From Spodoptera frugiperda (Eukaryota > Arthropoda > Insecta > Lepidoptera > Noctuidae), in contig NC_064212.1 in assembly GCF_023101765.2 (NCBI RefSeq), positions 13,330,001 to 13,394,000 on the forward strand: a stretch of DNA of 64,000 nt. The letters are read 5' to 3'. Shown here piece by piece: positions 24,431-38,279 of this stretch. Positions within the stretch are counted from its first letter, which is position 1; each line of letters starts with the position of its first letter. The notes under the pieces are model-generated. The model was not told the DNA's origin, searched no databases, and saw nothing but the letters and a program-made list of their open reading frames with translations. A program made the translations under genes and the position numbers.

Positions 24431-24576
24431 TATTTTTTAAGGGGGTAAATCATCCAATGACTTCTCTCGCCAGGGCGAGGCGAGAAGGAGTGTCAGACTC
24501 TTATTGACTATAAACCACCCCGTTCCTACTCCTACCTGTCCAGCCCCGGTAACCGGCTAGGTAGTTAGCAGCTCCA
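24431..24576 (-). mobile_element. Interspersed repeat B, reverse
   Basis: taaatcatccaatgacttct, ccccgttcctactcctacct and ggtagttagcagctcca match the family in reverse. Confidence 0.75.
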
Positions 24577-26079
24577 AGTAGGAAAGCTTAAAGCTTAGTA
24601 TTCTGGTCTTATAGGTACATACAATATTACATCATCTATGAAACAGATGTTTATTAATGGCACCTCTACTTTTCGCCAAATATTTCACAGTCACTTTGAA
24701 AATGCGACTGGCTAACTAATAGTATCTAAAAGAAGTTCGAAAAACGAAATCGAAGTCCACATTTTCTGCTTCCCGCTAGAGACCAGGTTGATCATTCGAC
24801 CAACACCAATACATTAAATAACTAATAGACACATCTAAATAAGTGTAAGTGGCAACATGTTGAGCAAATATTGTGTGGACCAGGGTTCGATGCTGGCGTC
24901 ACACAATATGTCAACTGCACGCCGCCATATTGGAAAATGTCGTGATTTCCTTTTTCGGAAGAACTCCTACTGTTGAGGGACACTCGAGTTCTTGTATTAT
25001 CGACTTCATTATGCATTAACAATGAGAAGTTAGGATTGGGTGTAGTGAATGCTATACGATGAAGAGATTTTGTAAGAATATGCTACTTGTCAACGTCTCC
25101 AATATTAACATTAGAACTTAAGACGGGCTATTTACCATGTTTATTATACTGTTGCAAGCGCCATGATCTCAGATAATACAACGCCGAAATATCGGAAACT
25201 GATACACATAAATAAACATGGTAAATATCCCATCTTAAGTACTAATCTTAGTGTTAGTGACCATGTCAATTTAATAAAACTTACTCTTCTTTCTTTCTTA
25301 ATTTCTTTTTCTGGTTGCGAAAAGTTACTTTTCTACAATATTACACTTGCGTAGTGCAGTCTACCTCTGACTGCTTTACCAGTAGTATTGTATCTAATAT
25401 AATAAATACAGTGATTTTTTCATCCAGTTACATTATGCCAACATTATCCACTTCGCTAAAAACCTCAACAGTCAAAACTTAAAATGATTACTATCGAAAT
25501 ATATTCTACCATTGCTTACTCATCGCTTAGCTCACACTTCACAACTACCTTACACATTACTACCAAAATGACGATGAACTAATATCACAATATTTGACAG
25601 AGGCCTAGTCTCGGACATACAGACATGTAAACACGGCGCTTCCTGTCAAAAATACTGGTTAAATAACATGTTGTATGTATTCCAGTTCTGGTAAATATCG
25701 CTTACCATACATGGGACCCATATAATAAGCCTGTAGTAGTTCCAATAATATAGTTTTGTTACAAATACAATTACACATAGATAGCTTTGTGAAAGACTTT
25801 CTATTTGGTAGTGATTGATCCAAAATGGATATATCTTGGTCAATATTGGGTCTATAACTTAGTTTATTTTCTCGTTGATTTAATGGTTGCTAATAAAATG
25901 TGGAAAAGACATCATGGAGCTTTTTTACAACCAATATCTTTATGTTACCGTATATTTTTCGGTGGTCAAAAGCAAAGGTAACTTTTTTCAATTTCAAGTA
26001 TTTCAAATTCTTCAAGACAATCATTTTCTATTGTCTAAGGAAACGTGTTATAAAATGTCATAGTCATAAAGTCATTAAC
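24577..26079. other. Intergenic with one MITE
   Basis: No gene apart from the MITE at 25110-25246. Confidence 0.5.
25110..25246. mobile_element. MITE, deleted copy of the 44392 family
   Basis: attagaacttaagacgggct, atttaccatgtttatt, cgccgaaatatcggaaactg and aataaacatggtaaatatcc match the 44392 element. Most of the left inner arm is deleted. Confidence 0.8.
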
Positions 26080-26212
26080 CGGAGCTGCGGACTACCTGTC
26101 GGGTTACCGGGCTTCAGCTCGAAAAGCAGGAGTAGGAACGGGGTGGTTTTTAGTCAGCCTCGTCCAAGGCGGGAGAAGTCATTGGATGATTTTAAACCCC
26201 TCAAAAAAAGTC
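26080..26212 (+). mobile_element. Interspersed repeat B
   Basis: accggagctgcggactacct, gaaaagcaggagtaggaacg and agtcattggatgattt, with a small deletion in the middle. The open frame 25900-26340 runs through it by chance. Confidence 0.78.
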
Positions 26213-26569
26213 AATGTCATTATGCAATATTGGCAAACCATTACACTTTATTCAATTCTGTTTCTAAACACTACACAAATAGAATTCATAATTCTCATCA
26301 TCTTCCAGAATTTCCACAAAAATATCAAAAGGGAAATTAAGACAGTGTTGAGTGATCCTCATTTCAGCTCAGTTTCCGACGTGAGGGCCGACAAACAGAC
26401 AAACAGCCACGTGGGTGTAAAGTGGGCATTGCACACAATCCCCGTTTGTTCAAGTAATGGACTATGCCAGGAACATTGACAGGATAGCGGCGTGAGTAGA
26501 GACGATGTTATAGTGGTATATATTTAGAATTAGATGAAAATGTTTAAAGGGCTTTTTACGTAACAATGT
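26213..26569. other. Intergenic, nothing recognised
   Basis: Short AT-rich stretch between repeat B and MITE H. Confidence 0.5.
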
Positions 26570-26703
26570 TATATTTTTATAATAACTACTTATCCTGATG
26601 CATCCTAAATGCACGCTGCTTATGATCAAGAGTCCCACTGTGACTCGAAACTAGTAGAGCTTTTCTCCATTAATATACGTGATTAAACCGTAATTTTTAG
26701 TAA
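26570..26703. mobile_element. MITE family H, right half
   Basis: atatttttataataactact, gcacgctgcttatgatcaag, tgactcgaaactagtagagc and attaaaccgtaatttttag. The string taacaatgtta occurs on both sides (about 26562 and 26701) and may be a duplicated target. Confidence 0.65.
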
Positions 26704-29174
26704 CAATGTTACATTTGAGATGAAAAGAGGTGAAATCATTATCTTTTTTTTGTATTTCAAATCATCAACAGTTCACAATATTTAAAATGATTTCTTTTAT
26801 AAATAGTGCCACCTACCTACTGCCATGCATTAAGTAATTGTTATATAATTTAAAAACATAAACTTAATTTTTAATACCGTATTAATACCCAAGACAATTT
26901 TCCCTAATACTCTTTTAAACTTGACCACAAAAATTAGACAACCTCACTTCATAGACCCCAAAAAATATTCACCTAACCCAACTCCACCGCTCTGTCCCCA
27001 CTTCAGTGGCGCGTACTACAGAAGTCCTGTATTTAGTGAACGAGTGTCCTTCCAAGAACCGTCACACAGCCACTAAGTAGGGTTATCATCATTATTTGAC
27101 CAAATTAACACTTTTAACTATGCCCCAGTCCACCCCAGTTTCCTGTATTATAGAACCTATTTGTTCTCGTTTCTGTTTGTTGTAATTTTCACAGCTATTT
27201 TGGCCTCATAGGATGAATGATTGCAGATAGTTGTTGGTACAGAGAAAGTAGATTTCTGAAATTCTTAGTTGTTGGATGTGACTTGTTTGCAAAACACTCA
27301 TAATCTGACTGTGCCCATGTCAATAGATCCATAAACACGGAGTGTGTCTATAGGAGTATGCCAGCTCTGTAGTTTGTATGAATATGTGCCTGTGATTAAC
27401 CTCGAGAAAGGCTCGAAAAGGTCTTCACAATCTAGTCTTGCCTAGATTTTTAGACATGACTAAAGTTCATAAAACCATAACCACATCTTAATCACAACAA
27501 CTCATATTCAACAAGTCCTACCTTTTGAATATTGTGTTCATAGCCAAACATTATCAAATATCTCATACTTTAAAACAACAAAAGACCTAAATCTCACTTA
27601 CCGGCATCCAAACGCCCAAAACTTTAGAACACTCATCGAAAAATACCAAACTACATTCCCCACTCAAATACGAAGCGTTAACTCTACTAGATCTAATTCC
27701 TTTCTTTGTCTGTCCAATTATCACGGACAAGAAACAAGCCCAGAATGCTCATGTTTGTCTTATAATACCTTAACAACCAGTGTTAATGTGACAAACAAAC
27801 AGACTATCGGATCAGTGTAATATTGGTAGCGAGCTTTTGTTTTCTTGGAAGAATGACTTCGAAATTGAGAGTTATTTTTTAAATTATGAGGCTGTTGTTT
27901 CTACGAAGGGTATGTTGTCTGCTAAGTTAGGTGTAAAGAACTGTAAAGGCAACTTGAAATATAAAAAAATATATTTCATCGGGTCTGAGAGACCGATGGT
28001 AAATAGTTTAGGGTTAAGTTAAAAGTTTAGAACTTATACCGCACATCTGCTCAGTCCCTATCTACTATTAAGGCTTGTAATTTTAACTACAAATTGTTCG
28101 TCAATAATGTGTTTTGTAACAGTTTCATGAAAGAGGAATGCACATGAAATATCTACAAACCTAAGTATTGCAGATAATTTCCGCCCACGCTGTAGCTCAA
28201 ACAGTCGATGACAAAATAATACTAAATTATTATTACAGCTACTATATCAAAATAAAATCTAAATAACTATCATACTTATCTAAGAAATATCTCCGTAATG
28301 CAACGAAACAATCGAATTACATCGCGACAATAGATTACAAACGGATCACCCACACATTCCCACGGCCATTTTCTAACATGGCCGACTGACAGATGTCATC
28401 GAAATGTCAATAACGTTAAACAAACGTCGCTTTGTGTGAAACGTGTTGAGAAATACTTCGGTATTGTGATGTGATATCGTTAATTGATCAAGTTCCATTG
28501 CTGGGGCGGTAGTGGGTTTGTTTTTAAAGTGCTGTATTTGGCAAGTAGTGTTAAGAAAACTATTATAGAGGGATTAAAATTCTACATAAAAATAAGTAAG
28601 ATAATTATTGTAATCATATGAGCTATCGGTAAGATCAGGTTTCTTCGAACCTAGGGGGTAACTTTGACCCAAATTCTGTTACTAATATTAATACAGAATG
28701 AAGCTTATATTAGTTTTACATTGGTCTAAATGAAATCCGATCTTACGGTACTTAAAGATTTTAAGTATCACTAATTATTCTTATTTCTCGAGTTAACAAG
28801 TTTAGTAATTAACCATAACCTAAATGCTTTTTCTTGCGTCCACAACTTTCATACCACTAAAAATACCTTTAAAATACCATCGCATCATTCCAACACAAAT
28901 ACAATTAACACACATTCCAGCTTGATAGATCACGTCACTAAACTGAAATGTACATACACAATGTGTTACGGACGCATCTCGCAAGATGTGTACCAAACAC
29001 AAAGCTTACAATGCGTTTATTGAAAGCCCACAAAGGTTGGACAACACGCGAGAACGAATCGTGACACATTGTCGCTTAGTGACACGATTAATTTAACGAA
29101 ACTCGATTACGTAAAGTGCGATTTAAATTGGTGTTAAGTTTGTAGTGATGGTGTAGTGGTTGCAAATTTACATA
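26704..29174. other. Intergenic with SOX/CGCG motifs
   Basis: No gene. ATTGTCGCG on the minus strand at 28323-28331 and ATTGTCGCT at 29068-29076. Both lie in unique, locally GC-richer DNA. Confidence 0.45.
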
Positions 29175-29337
29175 GAGCCTTTTTTAAAGGGGGGAAAATC
29201 ATGCAATGACTTCTCCCGTCTTGGGCGAGGCGAGAGGGAGTGTCAAGCTCTAAATAACCACCGGTGGTTTTTAACCACCCCGTTCCTGCTTTTCAAGCCG
29301 GAGCCCCAGTAAACCCGCTAGTTAGCCCGCAGCTCAT
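29175..29337 (-). mobile_element. Interspersed repeat B, reverse, with a small palindromic insertion
   Basis: gggaaaatcatgcaatgact and gaggcgagagggagtgtcaa match the family. An extra ccaccggtggt palindrome lies inside (about 29260-29271), then aaccaccccgttcctgc and the tail near agctcatt. Confidence 0.75.
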
Positions 29338-29587
29338 TCATTGACCACAAACAAACAATTAGCTAAGACACTTCTTTAGAACAAACCTGTCATACGCAGC
29401 CATTGTATCTCTATATAATTTACGAAAAGAACACAACAACAGTCCTGGTTTCCCAAAATGTGTCCTAATGTTCTGATATTTCCCAATTACAGAAAGCAAT
29501 AGTTAATCTGGATATTTTGTTAATTGATCTATCAGTATTTTCAACCTATCCTACCAGTCAGAAACTCATTATAAAACTACGGATTTT

Positions 29588-29738
29588 GGGATATTTTTAT
29601 AATAACTATCGTGAGACATACTAAATTAACTAAAAATCACGTTTTACACACGTAAATTAATAGAGAAAAGCTCTACTAGTTTCGAGTCACAGAGGGATTC
29701 TTCATCATGAGCAGTGTGCGCAGATGCGGTGACATCGC
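29588..29738. mobile_element. MITE family H, left half
   Basis: atatttttataataactatc, gtgagacatactaaattaac, gagaaaagctctactagttt and cgagtcacagagggattctt, ending near gcggtgacatcgcg. Confidence 0.7.
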
Positions 29739-32243
29739 GCATCCTACTGGGTTCTGGGATATTCAAACACCTTTTCTGGTATTGTTCCTCATTAAATATG
29801 CTGTTTCTAAATCCATCTGTCGCATACAATTATTGGTACATTTGTAGCGTCCCTGCTAATTGGTTCTCAATACAATCCGTGATATCATCACATGTTTGTG
29901 TAATTTATTTACAAATCAATGACATGCTGAGCTTTATTTGTCTAAAGAGGTTGCACAGAGCTTGGCGCTGTTTTGTTCAAATAACTGTTTAGGTATAGGA
30001 TATTTTTTGTAATTATGTCATATTAAGATGTCGTGTTGTGTATAGGTTACACCCATATTACATTGTGTGCTTATTTGAAATGGTTTTATTTAGCTTGACC
30101 AATGTGTTTGTTTGGATCAAATTTAGTATTGGAATTTCTTCCTCTTCCTAACCACAGATCAATCTGATTTTTAGTTCATTATTTAAAGAAGTAATTTCAA
30201 ATTGAAAGTGTCATAAACCGATTACTCTTAGAATAAATAAATTAAAAAATCTCCCACAACTACTTGGGTAAAGGTAGATGATGTAAAATAATTACTATTT
30301 TCTAGTAGGTAGAAGTTGTCAGATAGAACCATGCTTCTAATGATTTAAATCTGTTTTTAACTAGCCTTAAAAAATTATTCACTATTTCATCAAGCTAAGC
30401 AGACACGAGTCCACTGCTAGGGGTGGCACAAGAAACTATGAAGGGAAAGAAACAATTGTTTTCTTTCTATTCCATGTCCAAGCAAAGTTTTGGTTAACAA
30501 GGAACATGTCCATTGTCCACCTTCCTACATGTTACGGCTAAACAAATCCAAACTCGTCACTAGGGTTGTCAATCAACTTGAAGAATAATAACTGACGCGC
30601 CCGTCAAAAGTTGTCCAAAATCGCATCGGGGCGCGATGACCCACACTAACTATGTCGACCAAAATCCCTTACTTTGTTTTGTCGTCACGACGTCCGTCAC
30701 AATGCATTAGAATACTGAAAGAAATAGTGGCAACCCTTAGGAATAGGGTAGCGAAGATGTAGACGTGAGAATTCTGACCGTTTCTATGTTTCGTTGTTTT
30801 TTTTTTATTAATCCAACATTAAGTGGGTATTTTAAAGAACTTTGCGTTTTCTATTTGTTCCAGAACTTAGAACTCGATGGATCCCACTATTATGTCATTT
30901 ATTTTGAACTATGTCTCATTTCATTTTATGAGGACAATTTAAAAATCAAGTAATTGTAAATCTTTTAAAATATCTTTCAATAATTATAACCCGATGTAAA
31001 GTATTTAAATACACATGTTCATACAAAGTGGAATGTCCAAAATAACTGCCAAATATAATCTCAAGAAACTCCGCACTTGTGTCCACCCTATCAACCCTCA
31101 AACGCTGACCCGTCCAACTTCTGTCTTCCACCAACAAAGGGACTAAAATAAACTATCATATAATATCAATAATGTGTACAGACGTACGGACACATGTATT
31201 TTAAATACGTATTATTTAAAACCTGTTTTATAGCTGAATGCATTGTCGTTACTGTTTCAGGGAAGTCCGAGGTTCATTCCCATGCATTATTCTTGTAACA
31301 AAGCTATCGATTTGTAGGGGTAAAGTAAATCATGTTGATTCTAAATATACGTGACATGTTCTCTACAGTTATGACGTTTATGTGAATTTGATTTTAAATA
31401 GATTTAAATTGACAGGCCGTTTTGTTGAGCTTCTCGTATGAAACGTTTGGTTTGACCGATATGAATACGGTCAAGTGTGAAATCTCTGATTAAAATAGTT
31501 GTTGCTGTCGTTTAATGGACTAACTTAACTGTGACTTTTCATTTGATTTACAGTAGTTTATTTCATTGTGCTTGGGACAAAAAGATTATTAGATTATGCG
31601 AAATTTACCTTTCTCTAAAAAGTTGATCTTGGCGTATCCTTTAATCATTTTCATCTTCTGTCTAACAACGTCTTGAAAAGATCAATCGCCAAGAAATTAC
31701 ATTTTCCCTATAAATTAACAATCACCATAAAAGATATTACTAGAACCAAAAACCACCTTTATAGCTGTAACGTCCATAAGAGACACACATTTAGGTTCCT
31801 ATAAGACCTATCATTGTGACAGGGCCATTAAATATCCCTTCAATCAAGTTTTACGAGGCATATCGCATAAAAATATTTAACTGTTTGTTTGTACTTCATA
31901 TTAACCGTATGGTCCATTATGCCCAACACTGGGATACAAGCGACCCAATGTCGCCCCTATGCAGACTGTGTTAAGACTCTCGCGGATTTTATTTTAGATT
32001 TAATTGTGGTCCCAACGACCCTCGCGTCGCGTTTCGAGGGTTAGATTAATTAGTGCTAATATTAGTTTTGGATGGATTGCAAACTCGTAAAAATGTTGAG
32101 GTGTTTTATTACAGTGGAGTAAGGGTTGTTAGTGATAATTAATCTTATTGTGTTCTGTAGAAGGAAAATCTTGTACGAAAGAAATCATCCAGCCCGAAGA
32201 GTAGTAACCACTAAGCCAAGGTACTTAAAAATAAATCAAGAGT
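29739..32243. other. Intergenic
   Basis: No supported gene or additional repeat. Short open frames show no motif. Confidence 0.5.
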
Positions 32244-32486
32244 GGGAGAACCATGCTTCGGCACGAATGGGCCGACTCGATCGGAGTGATACCACGGCAT
32301 CACAGAAAACCGACGTGAAACAACGCTTACGTTGTGTTTTGTTGTATGAGTGAGGTTACCATAGGCCCAATTACCCCATTTTCCAATTTCTGATCCCACA
32401 ATAACCCTTAAATTCCTAACCCCCCAAAAGGCCGGCAATGCACTGTCGATCCGTCGATCCGTCTGCTCATTTACAGGCTTTATTAA
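32244..32486 (+). mobile_element. SINE-like repeat A, internally deleted
   Basis: Has gcttcggcacgaatgggccg, gacgtgaaacaacgcttacg, aaaaggccggcaatgcactg and a duplicated gatccgtc before the 3' end. The segment holding caggtgat is lost. Confidence 0.8.
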
Positions 32487-35400
32487 TTTAGTATGTCTCA
32501 CAAAAGTTACAATAACATTATTTACAGGCTTATAAATTCGATTACCTACTATTGTACACTAGATAAGCGATTATTTAAAATACCACAGTAGCATTTACAT
32601 CACACAAAAATTACTCAACAGTACAAAACTGATGGATCACACCGAAACAATACAAATGGCGACTAACCCGTCAATATCATTTGTCTCAGTGCTCGTAATA
32701 ACGGAATTATCGGCCACCATTGTTCGGTAAAGGGCAAGAAACAAAAAATACGCCCTTATCTGATCGAAGAGTGCCATTAAAGCGATACACGTCTTAAAAT
32801 GATGACCATCACTTGTCATATTTACAGAGATGGATTTTGATGTGTTCAAAAAACGAAGTGGGATGACATGTGGATTATTCTGTCACGACTTAGTAACTGG
32901 CTAATGCCCATCTTTCTTTTCTCCTCTCTTTTAAGGAACCCCAAAGTTAAGATAGGTGACCCCGACATCTTGGTTTTCAACCTTATAGTTTAGGCACTTA
33001 TAGTTTAGATGCTCTCTCACGCTAGTTAAGAGATAGTAAGTAGTCTAAATGTCAACTGTGACAGAATTGAGAAACATCGTATGAAATTCATCAGGAATCT
33101 TATCCATTCTTGGCACTCACAAAGAAAACATATCAAGCTACTGTTTTCACAAACTAATACAATCGATCCATCCCTGTTCACATCGACATAAGCTCTTACA
33201 CCTACCAACCAGCGTAACTACTATTGCAAAGCTCCAACTTTCTCCCGATCCCCAAGGAGCAAGACCTCCACCAAACAATAATGTGGTCGTTAAAGCATTC
33301 GTTGGATTCAGTAATCTTGATGTTGATAAGAGTGCTTGGAGCAAGGAGTGTCCTTTTGTGTTCGCGTCAATCACTGATCGATTGAAATGGATCGGAATAC
33401 TTATTAAGATAGTAGCTTTGTAGTGATATATTTGAGAGAACGATGTAATAACTAGATTTGTGATTGTAAGGTGCTGGTGCTTCTGTTAGCTGGGAATTGG
33501 AGTCGATTTTCTGTTTAAAAAGTGAAAAGTTGGAAGGTAAAGTGAAAATGTGGAATGAGAAGGAAAAACGGTTTAATATCGATGATTTCTAACGTGAACA
33601 TATTGTTGCGTTTCAAAGCTTTCTTTTCTATTACGATGCCTGCTTTAATTTTTATGTTATTTTAGTAAGTGAATCGAGATAGGGCTGATGCTTCGATTTT
33701 GAAGCAAAAGTGTAATTGTGTACAACAATCAAATGACTATAGAATAGAAATAATATAAAACCCAATAAAACAATCTTCAAAGCACAATACACTGCTTGCT
33801 AATTCCAAAACCGCACTTTGTATCCTCACACAAAACACGTAAGCGAATGACTACACATAAAAAACAACCAAAAAAGCAACAACAAAACTCTTTGATGGAG
33901 GTAATTGAATGAAATCACAATATAATTTAGAAATTAGCGAGGCGCTACATCTAATTCTCAGTTATTGTATCCTTACAAGTTCACAATCTCGATGTTACAT
34001 AAGTTTTTACAAAATGGCAGCCACGTTAGTGATGTGTCGCTAAATGACATTGTCGTTTGTATGCTTTTGTGGCAAACAGCCACATTATAATGCGGGCGAT
34101 GCAAATCGACGGATAAAAGCAAAGGTTTCGGTGGACACGACCGAGGAGGTGGTACAAGGATGCAAGAAGAAGCGAGTGATATTGCAGGAGATATATCTGG
34201 TAAAGTTTATGAGGGGAGGGCAGAAAACAGATGTTTCAAAACTTGAAACTATGGATGGTTAGACAGAAACATACATTGAAGTAAGTAACAACTTCAACCA
34301 AACAACTACAACCGAGAAAGTTATAAATTTCATTGTATTTGTTACCAATCTAAATCAAATCCTCATTCATTCTTAACCACATTACAATTAAATTAATACG
34401 ATTTTCGTTCATATCATTTACACAAACCTAAAGTATAATTCACAAATCATTATCAAAAGTAAGTAAATCAAATTGCCACATTGCCAAACTTTTCCACAGA
34501 AGAAAATCTTCAATAACAGGCCACCCGCTACATCTCCAAACTCGCACCACGACCTCGACAAAATCTAAATAAAATTTGTCACATTTACATTTCGTGGTGA
34601 TTAACAATGAGCGCTAAAAAATCTATCATATTAACACTTGGTGGGGTATTAACACAGGCTTGGTACTCTGTGCCTTTGACGACAATGTATAATTGTTGGC
34701 TAATTATAGGTGCTATTGCGTGTCTCTGTGGACATTGAACAATATCTATACAAACTCGGAGGATGTTGGCGTTTTCAATTACCCTTTACGAGACCGTGAT
34801 GATCCTTTGAAACATTGTTGTGATGTTATTTGTGTTACTTTGTCATTGTTCTATTATTGGCGAAACCTGCTTACATGTTAGCTATTAGTTTGAAATAAAG
34901 GGTCTCAGTATTACGCTTTCTCTTGTCTTTAATTGTTTGCTCAGAATTTAAAGAGAAAATGTTTACACATGTCTCAATCCTCAATCCAATTCTTTCTTCA
35001 ATTTCTTTTACATTTCTAAGAACGTTTCATCTCATTATAAGCTACTTCATACTTATTCATCGAACAATAACGAAGTTGTTAAATTATTCCGAACGAATGA
35101 TGTGCTAAAAATATTTCCAAAATTATCTCCACTTACGAATCTCGTGAATAATCAAGTTTACTCACAAAAGACGTCAAACTCATTTGCTTAATTGCTTCAA
35201 AATCGTAACAACAATATAGATATCAGTTGCCAACGTTAATATTTTCCAATAGACGATTATCTACAGTCACAGGTCGCGACAATGGCGGGGCGATTCGTCA
35301 GACCCAAGTTTATGTAACTTTACTAATAACGACATTAATAACAAGCGTATTTTTTGACACAAATTGTCGAACACGCTCGTCAAATACACTGCCAACGCTT

Positions 35401-38105
35401 CTACTACCCCGATTTCCTAATCTATACCTTATGCGATGGTAATAATGACTTTTCCTAAATTTCCATCGGCAAAATGAACATTGTCGAAGCGTACTTCGTT
35501 AGTAATTAGTGCGCTAACTCGGCCGACACGAGCATCATTGTCAACTGCTTTATGACATCCGCGTTTAGCTTTTCTGAATAATATTTGTGGATTTTTCAGT
35601 TCGTGTGTACCTCATTTGTAGTTAGTACAAAGGACACAATATTTTTGACGACAATAGTACTTTTGAGAAGTTTTGTAATCTTTTTTCTACATTGTTACAG
35701 GTCGGGTTGCATCGACGCTTGTTTCACTTGACATTTCAATTTTTCAAATAAACTTTGTGCTACTAAACACTGGTTATTATGCATAAGAACAAAGGCTTGA
35801 CACATTTTGAAATAGACCGAGGTTTGTGCTAAAGTATTTGGACGTTTAAGTGGTGAAACTGGAATATTGAGTAGTTAAAGGAAAAATATGTCATGGCTTG
35901 ACCTTGCAGGTCACTTGTCTTACAGCCTCCATCTCGCTTTCAATCAAAAACTTTTAAATGGGACAGACGGACACAATCCTAACCAAATTCTGCTGGATAT
36001 CGACCGTTGTCTGCCCTCAACAACCCACAAGAACTTATACAATATTTAGGATTATACCCGAGACCAAACTTTTGGGCTTTTGACAAATTGTCGAGCGTCC
36101 AACGTGGCAATGTTCGAAGATATCTGCAAAAAACTGAAATCAACAAACTTCTTTACTATGTATGTACCTAAGTGAGAGAATAAAGAAATGTAAGAGTAAT
36201 CACACGTACATGTGGAAAATACAGCTAAAAGCCTTTCGCATAGATACCTTTCCATTGAAAAACGAAAATCAGATTTCCACTTTCCACGCACATTTGAATA
36301 GAAAATCCACAAATGCAAAACAAGAATGACTGTACAGGTCCTAAACCAGCAGCCACTTAAAATGTAAATCGAACTCACTGACCAAGCTTTTAAGAAACCC
36401 AACTATAGCTCTTGATATAACTGTTAAACAATCAATCTTCGGCACGACCCTTTTTGCATAGCGTCCGGATTTAGGGATAAAGGGGCCAGTCACGCTCGTC
36501 CAGTCTCTAGGGTACCGAGCCGTTTAATGCATAGTTGAAGATTGTTAGGGTGTGAGCCTCGATTAGGATCAGCATTGTGATAGCCCTGAATTGTTTGGAT
36601 GAGCCAAGTTTCCTCATGGACGATGAGTAAGTGTTTTCTTCGTAGACTGCTGTCTGGCGTGGATTTTGTAGGTATAACTTGATGTAACAACTCAATACTA
36701 GTTCAGAAGTCGAGTGTCCGTTTTTGCCAAAGCCTTAGTAAAAACATGAAAAAGTACTTCGATTGAATTTTCTGGAAAAAGTCAACGTTATTGTGCGAAG
36801 CAAATTCATATTTCTCAATTGAAACTTTCTAGAGCACGCAGTTTCGAAACGCAGACAAAAAGTCAGTTCGACTCCGTTCAACATTCAAAAAACACAGTTC
36901 TTTCTTCAATAAAAACCTATCCACAAACGACAAGTTATCAAGAACCTTAAACAAACTATACTTAAAGCATTGCACACTATATTTCCCAGTAAAATCAACT
37001 AAGAAAACCCACTCAACCTTACAAATGTGTATTTCAGTAGTTTCAGTATAAACGTGATCTTGAACATGAGCTGGTGCAGACGGCAGACGGAGAAACCATA
37101 ACAAACGCTTTGACTCCCATAAATTAGCTAGTGTAACTACTGATTTAATGGAAATGGAAAACATAGGCGAGACTTAACTGCATAGCTACATTGGAACTTA
37201 GTGCATAGGTACGGTGTGTATGTTAATAGTATTGTGATTTTTACGTTTAATAGAGTAATGATTACAAAGTAGAGTGTTTATGAGATGTTGTTTTCTTACT
37301 ACTACTATTTACTTCTTTAATTGGGTTTACTACGTAGCTTTTGCTGCGAATGGATGCTAAGTTAAAGGATAAACTAAGAACATGCATGAGAAGCGGACGC
37401 CTTAAACCTCTAAACGGCCACGACACCACTAATTAATTCACTTAAATTAAAATAACCCTAAATCTCTCAAAAACATGACCAACACTAACAAACAACAAAA
37501 CTAATTACAACACAACATTAACACAACTAACACATCCCCTAATAAAAAGGAAACTAACAAAACGGCCATTAAAACGAGTAATTTCAAAACAGTGCGAGAT
37601 AAATTCGGCGTGCCATAATTTTTATTGCGATTCTCACAGGTCCCCCTTGTGCAAGTGATTTGCATAAGAATCGTGGACCCCACTGTTGTCAGCTTCAATA
37701 TGCGTCTGTTTATTTGCTTAATTGTATTTGCCACCATATAATTGATGTTGGTCGATAGCCTGTGATTAAATAGCCCGTTTTATCATCTTGCAAAGGGTTA
37801 GTGTTGACGCTCGTGCCTAGTACGAGTACTGGTTTTGGTGACACGTGGTTTTGTGTCTGATAGCTTATAATTATATTAGTGATTGATGGAACAATGTTGT
37901 TTTTGGATTTATTATTGAAAGTGTGTTTTTTAATCGTATGTATGTGCTTATCACGTCGTAGTTATAGTCCGAAGAACATTTTTCTGATTTATTATGAGTC
38001 TAGTCTAGATGAAGGTATCCAAATATCTGCGAGGGACCAATGACTCCTGAAACTATACTAACTACGGGTTTTTAGCCGCGATGCGTAATGTAAGTTTATA
38101 AGCAA
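32487..38105. other. Longest repeat-poor intergenic stretch
   Basis: About 5.6 kb with no recognised transposon. It includes a SOX/POU motif group at 34049-34106, four ATTGTC words between 35275 and 35542, an everted AGGTCA repeat at 35899-35913 and an octamer at 37658-37665. Absence of transposons can mark regulatory DNA under constraint. Confidence 0.45.
35220..35590. promoter_or_regulatory. Candidate enhancer with clustered ATTGTC motifs
   Basis: Minus-strand ATTGTCGCG (35275-35283) and plus-strand ATTGTCGA (35363-35370), ATTGTCGA (35480-35487) and ATTGTC (35537-35542) lie within 270 bp, with TAATTAGT nearby. Unique sequence, 15 kb from the Sox gene on its 3' side. Function is inferred. 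Confidence 0.3.
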
Positions 38106-38279
38106 ATAGCTTTTGCTAGCGGCTTCGCCTGCTTTCCCGTGTTATAAAAAGTAGTATCCTATCAGATCAGCTCATGTGTGTCTGTATGCCAAATTTCATC
38201 AAAATCCGTTCCATAGTTTCAGCGTGACTGAAGAACAAACATCCAAACAAGCTTTCACATTTATAATATTAGTGTGATA
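38106..38279 (+). mobile_element. Lep1/Helitron-like non-autonomous element
   Basis: tagcttttgctagcggcttc, agtatcctatcagatcagct, catcaaaatccgttccatag and the end ttataatattagtgtgat are the standard modules of the Lepidopteran Lep1 (Helitron-like) repeat. No coding. Confidence 0.8.

Noticed and set aside
24885..24905. Possible tRNA T-arm (gggttcgatgctgg)
   Set aside because: No other tRNA parts upstream.
36052..36402. 116-residue open frame, minus strand
   Set aside because: No recognisable motif. It may be chance, and I cannot test conservation.
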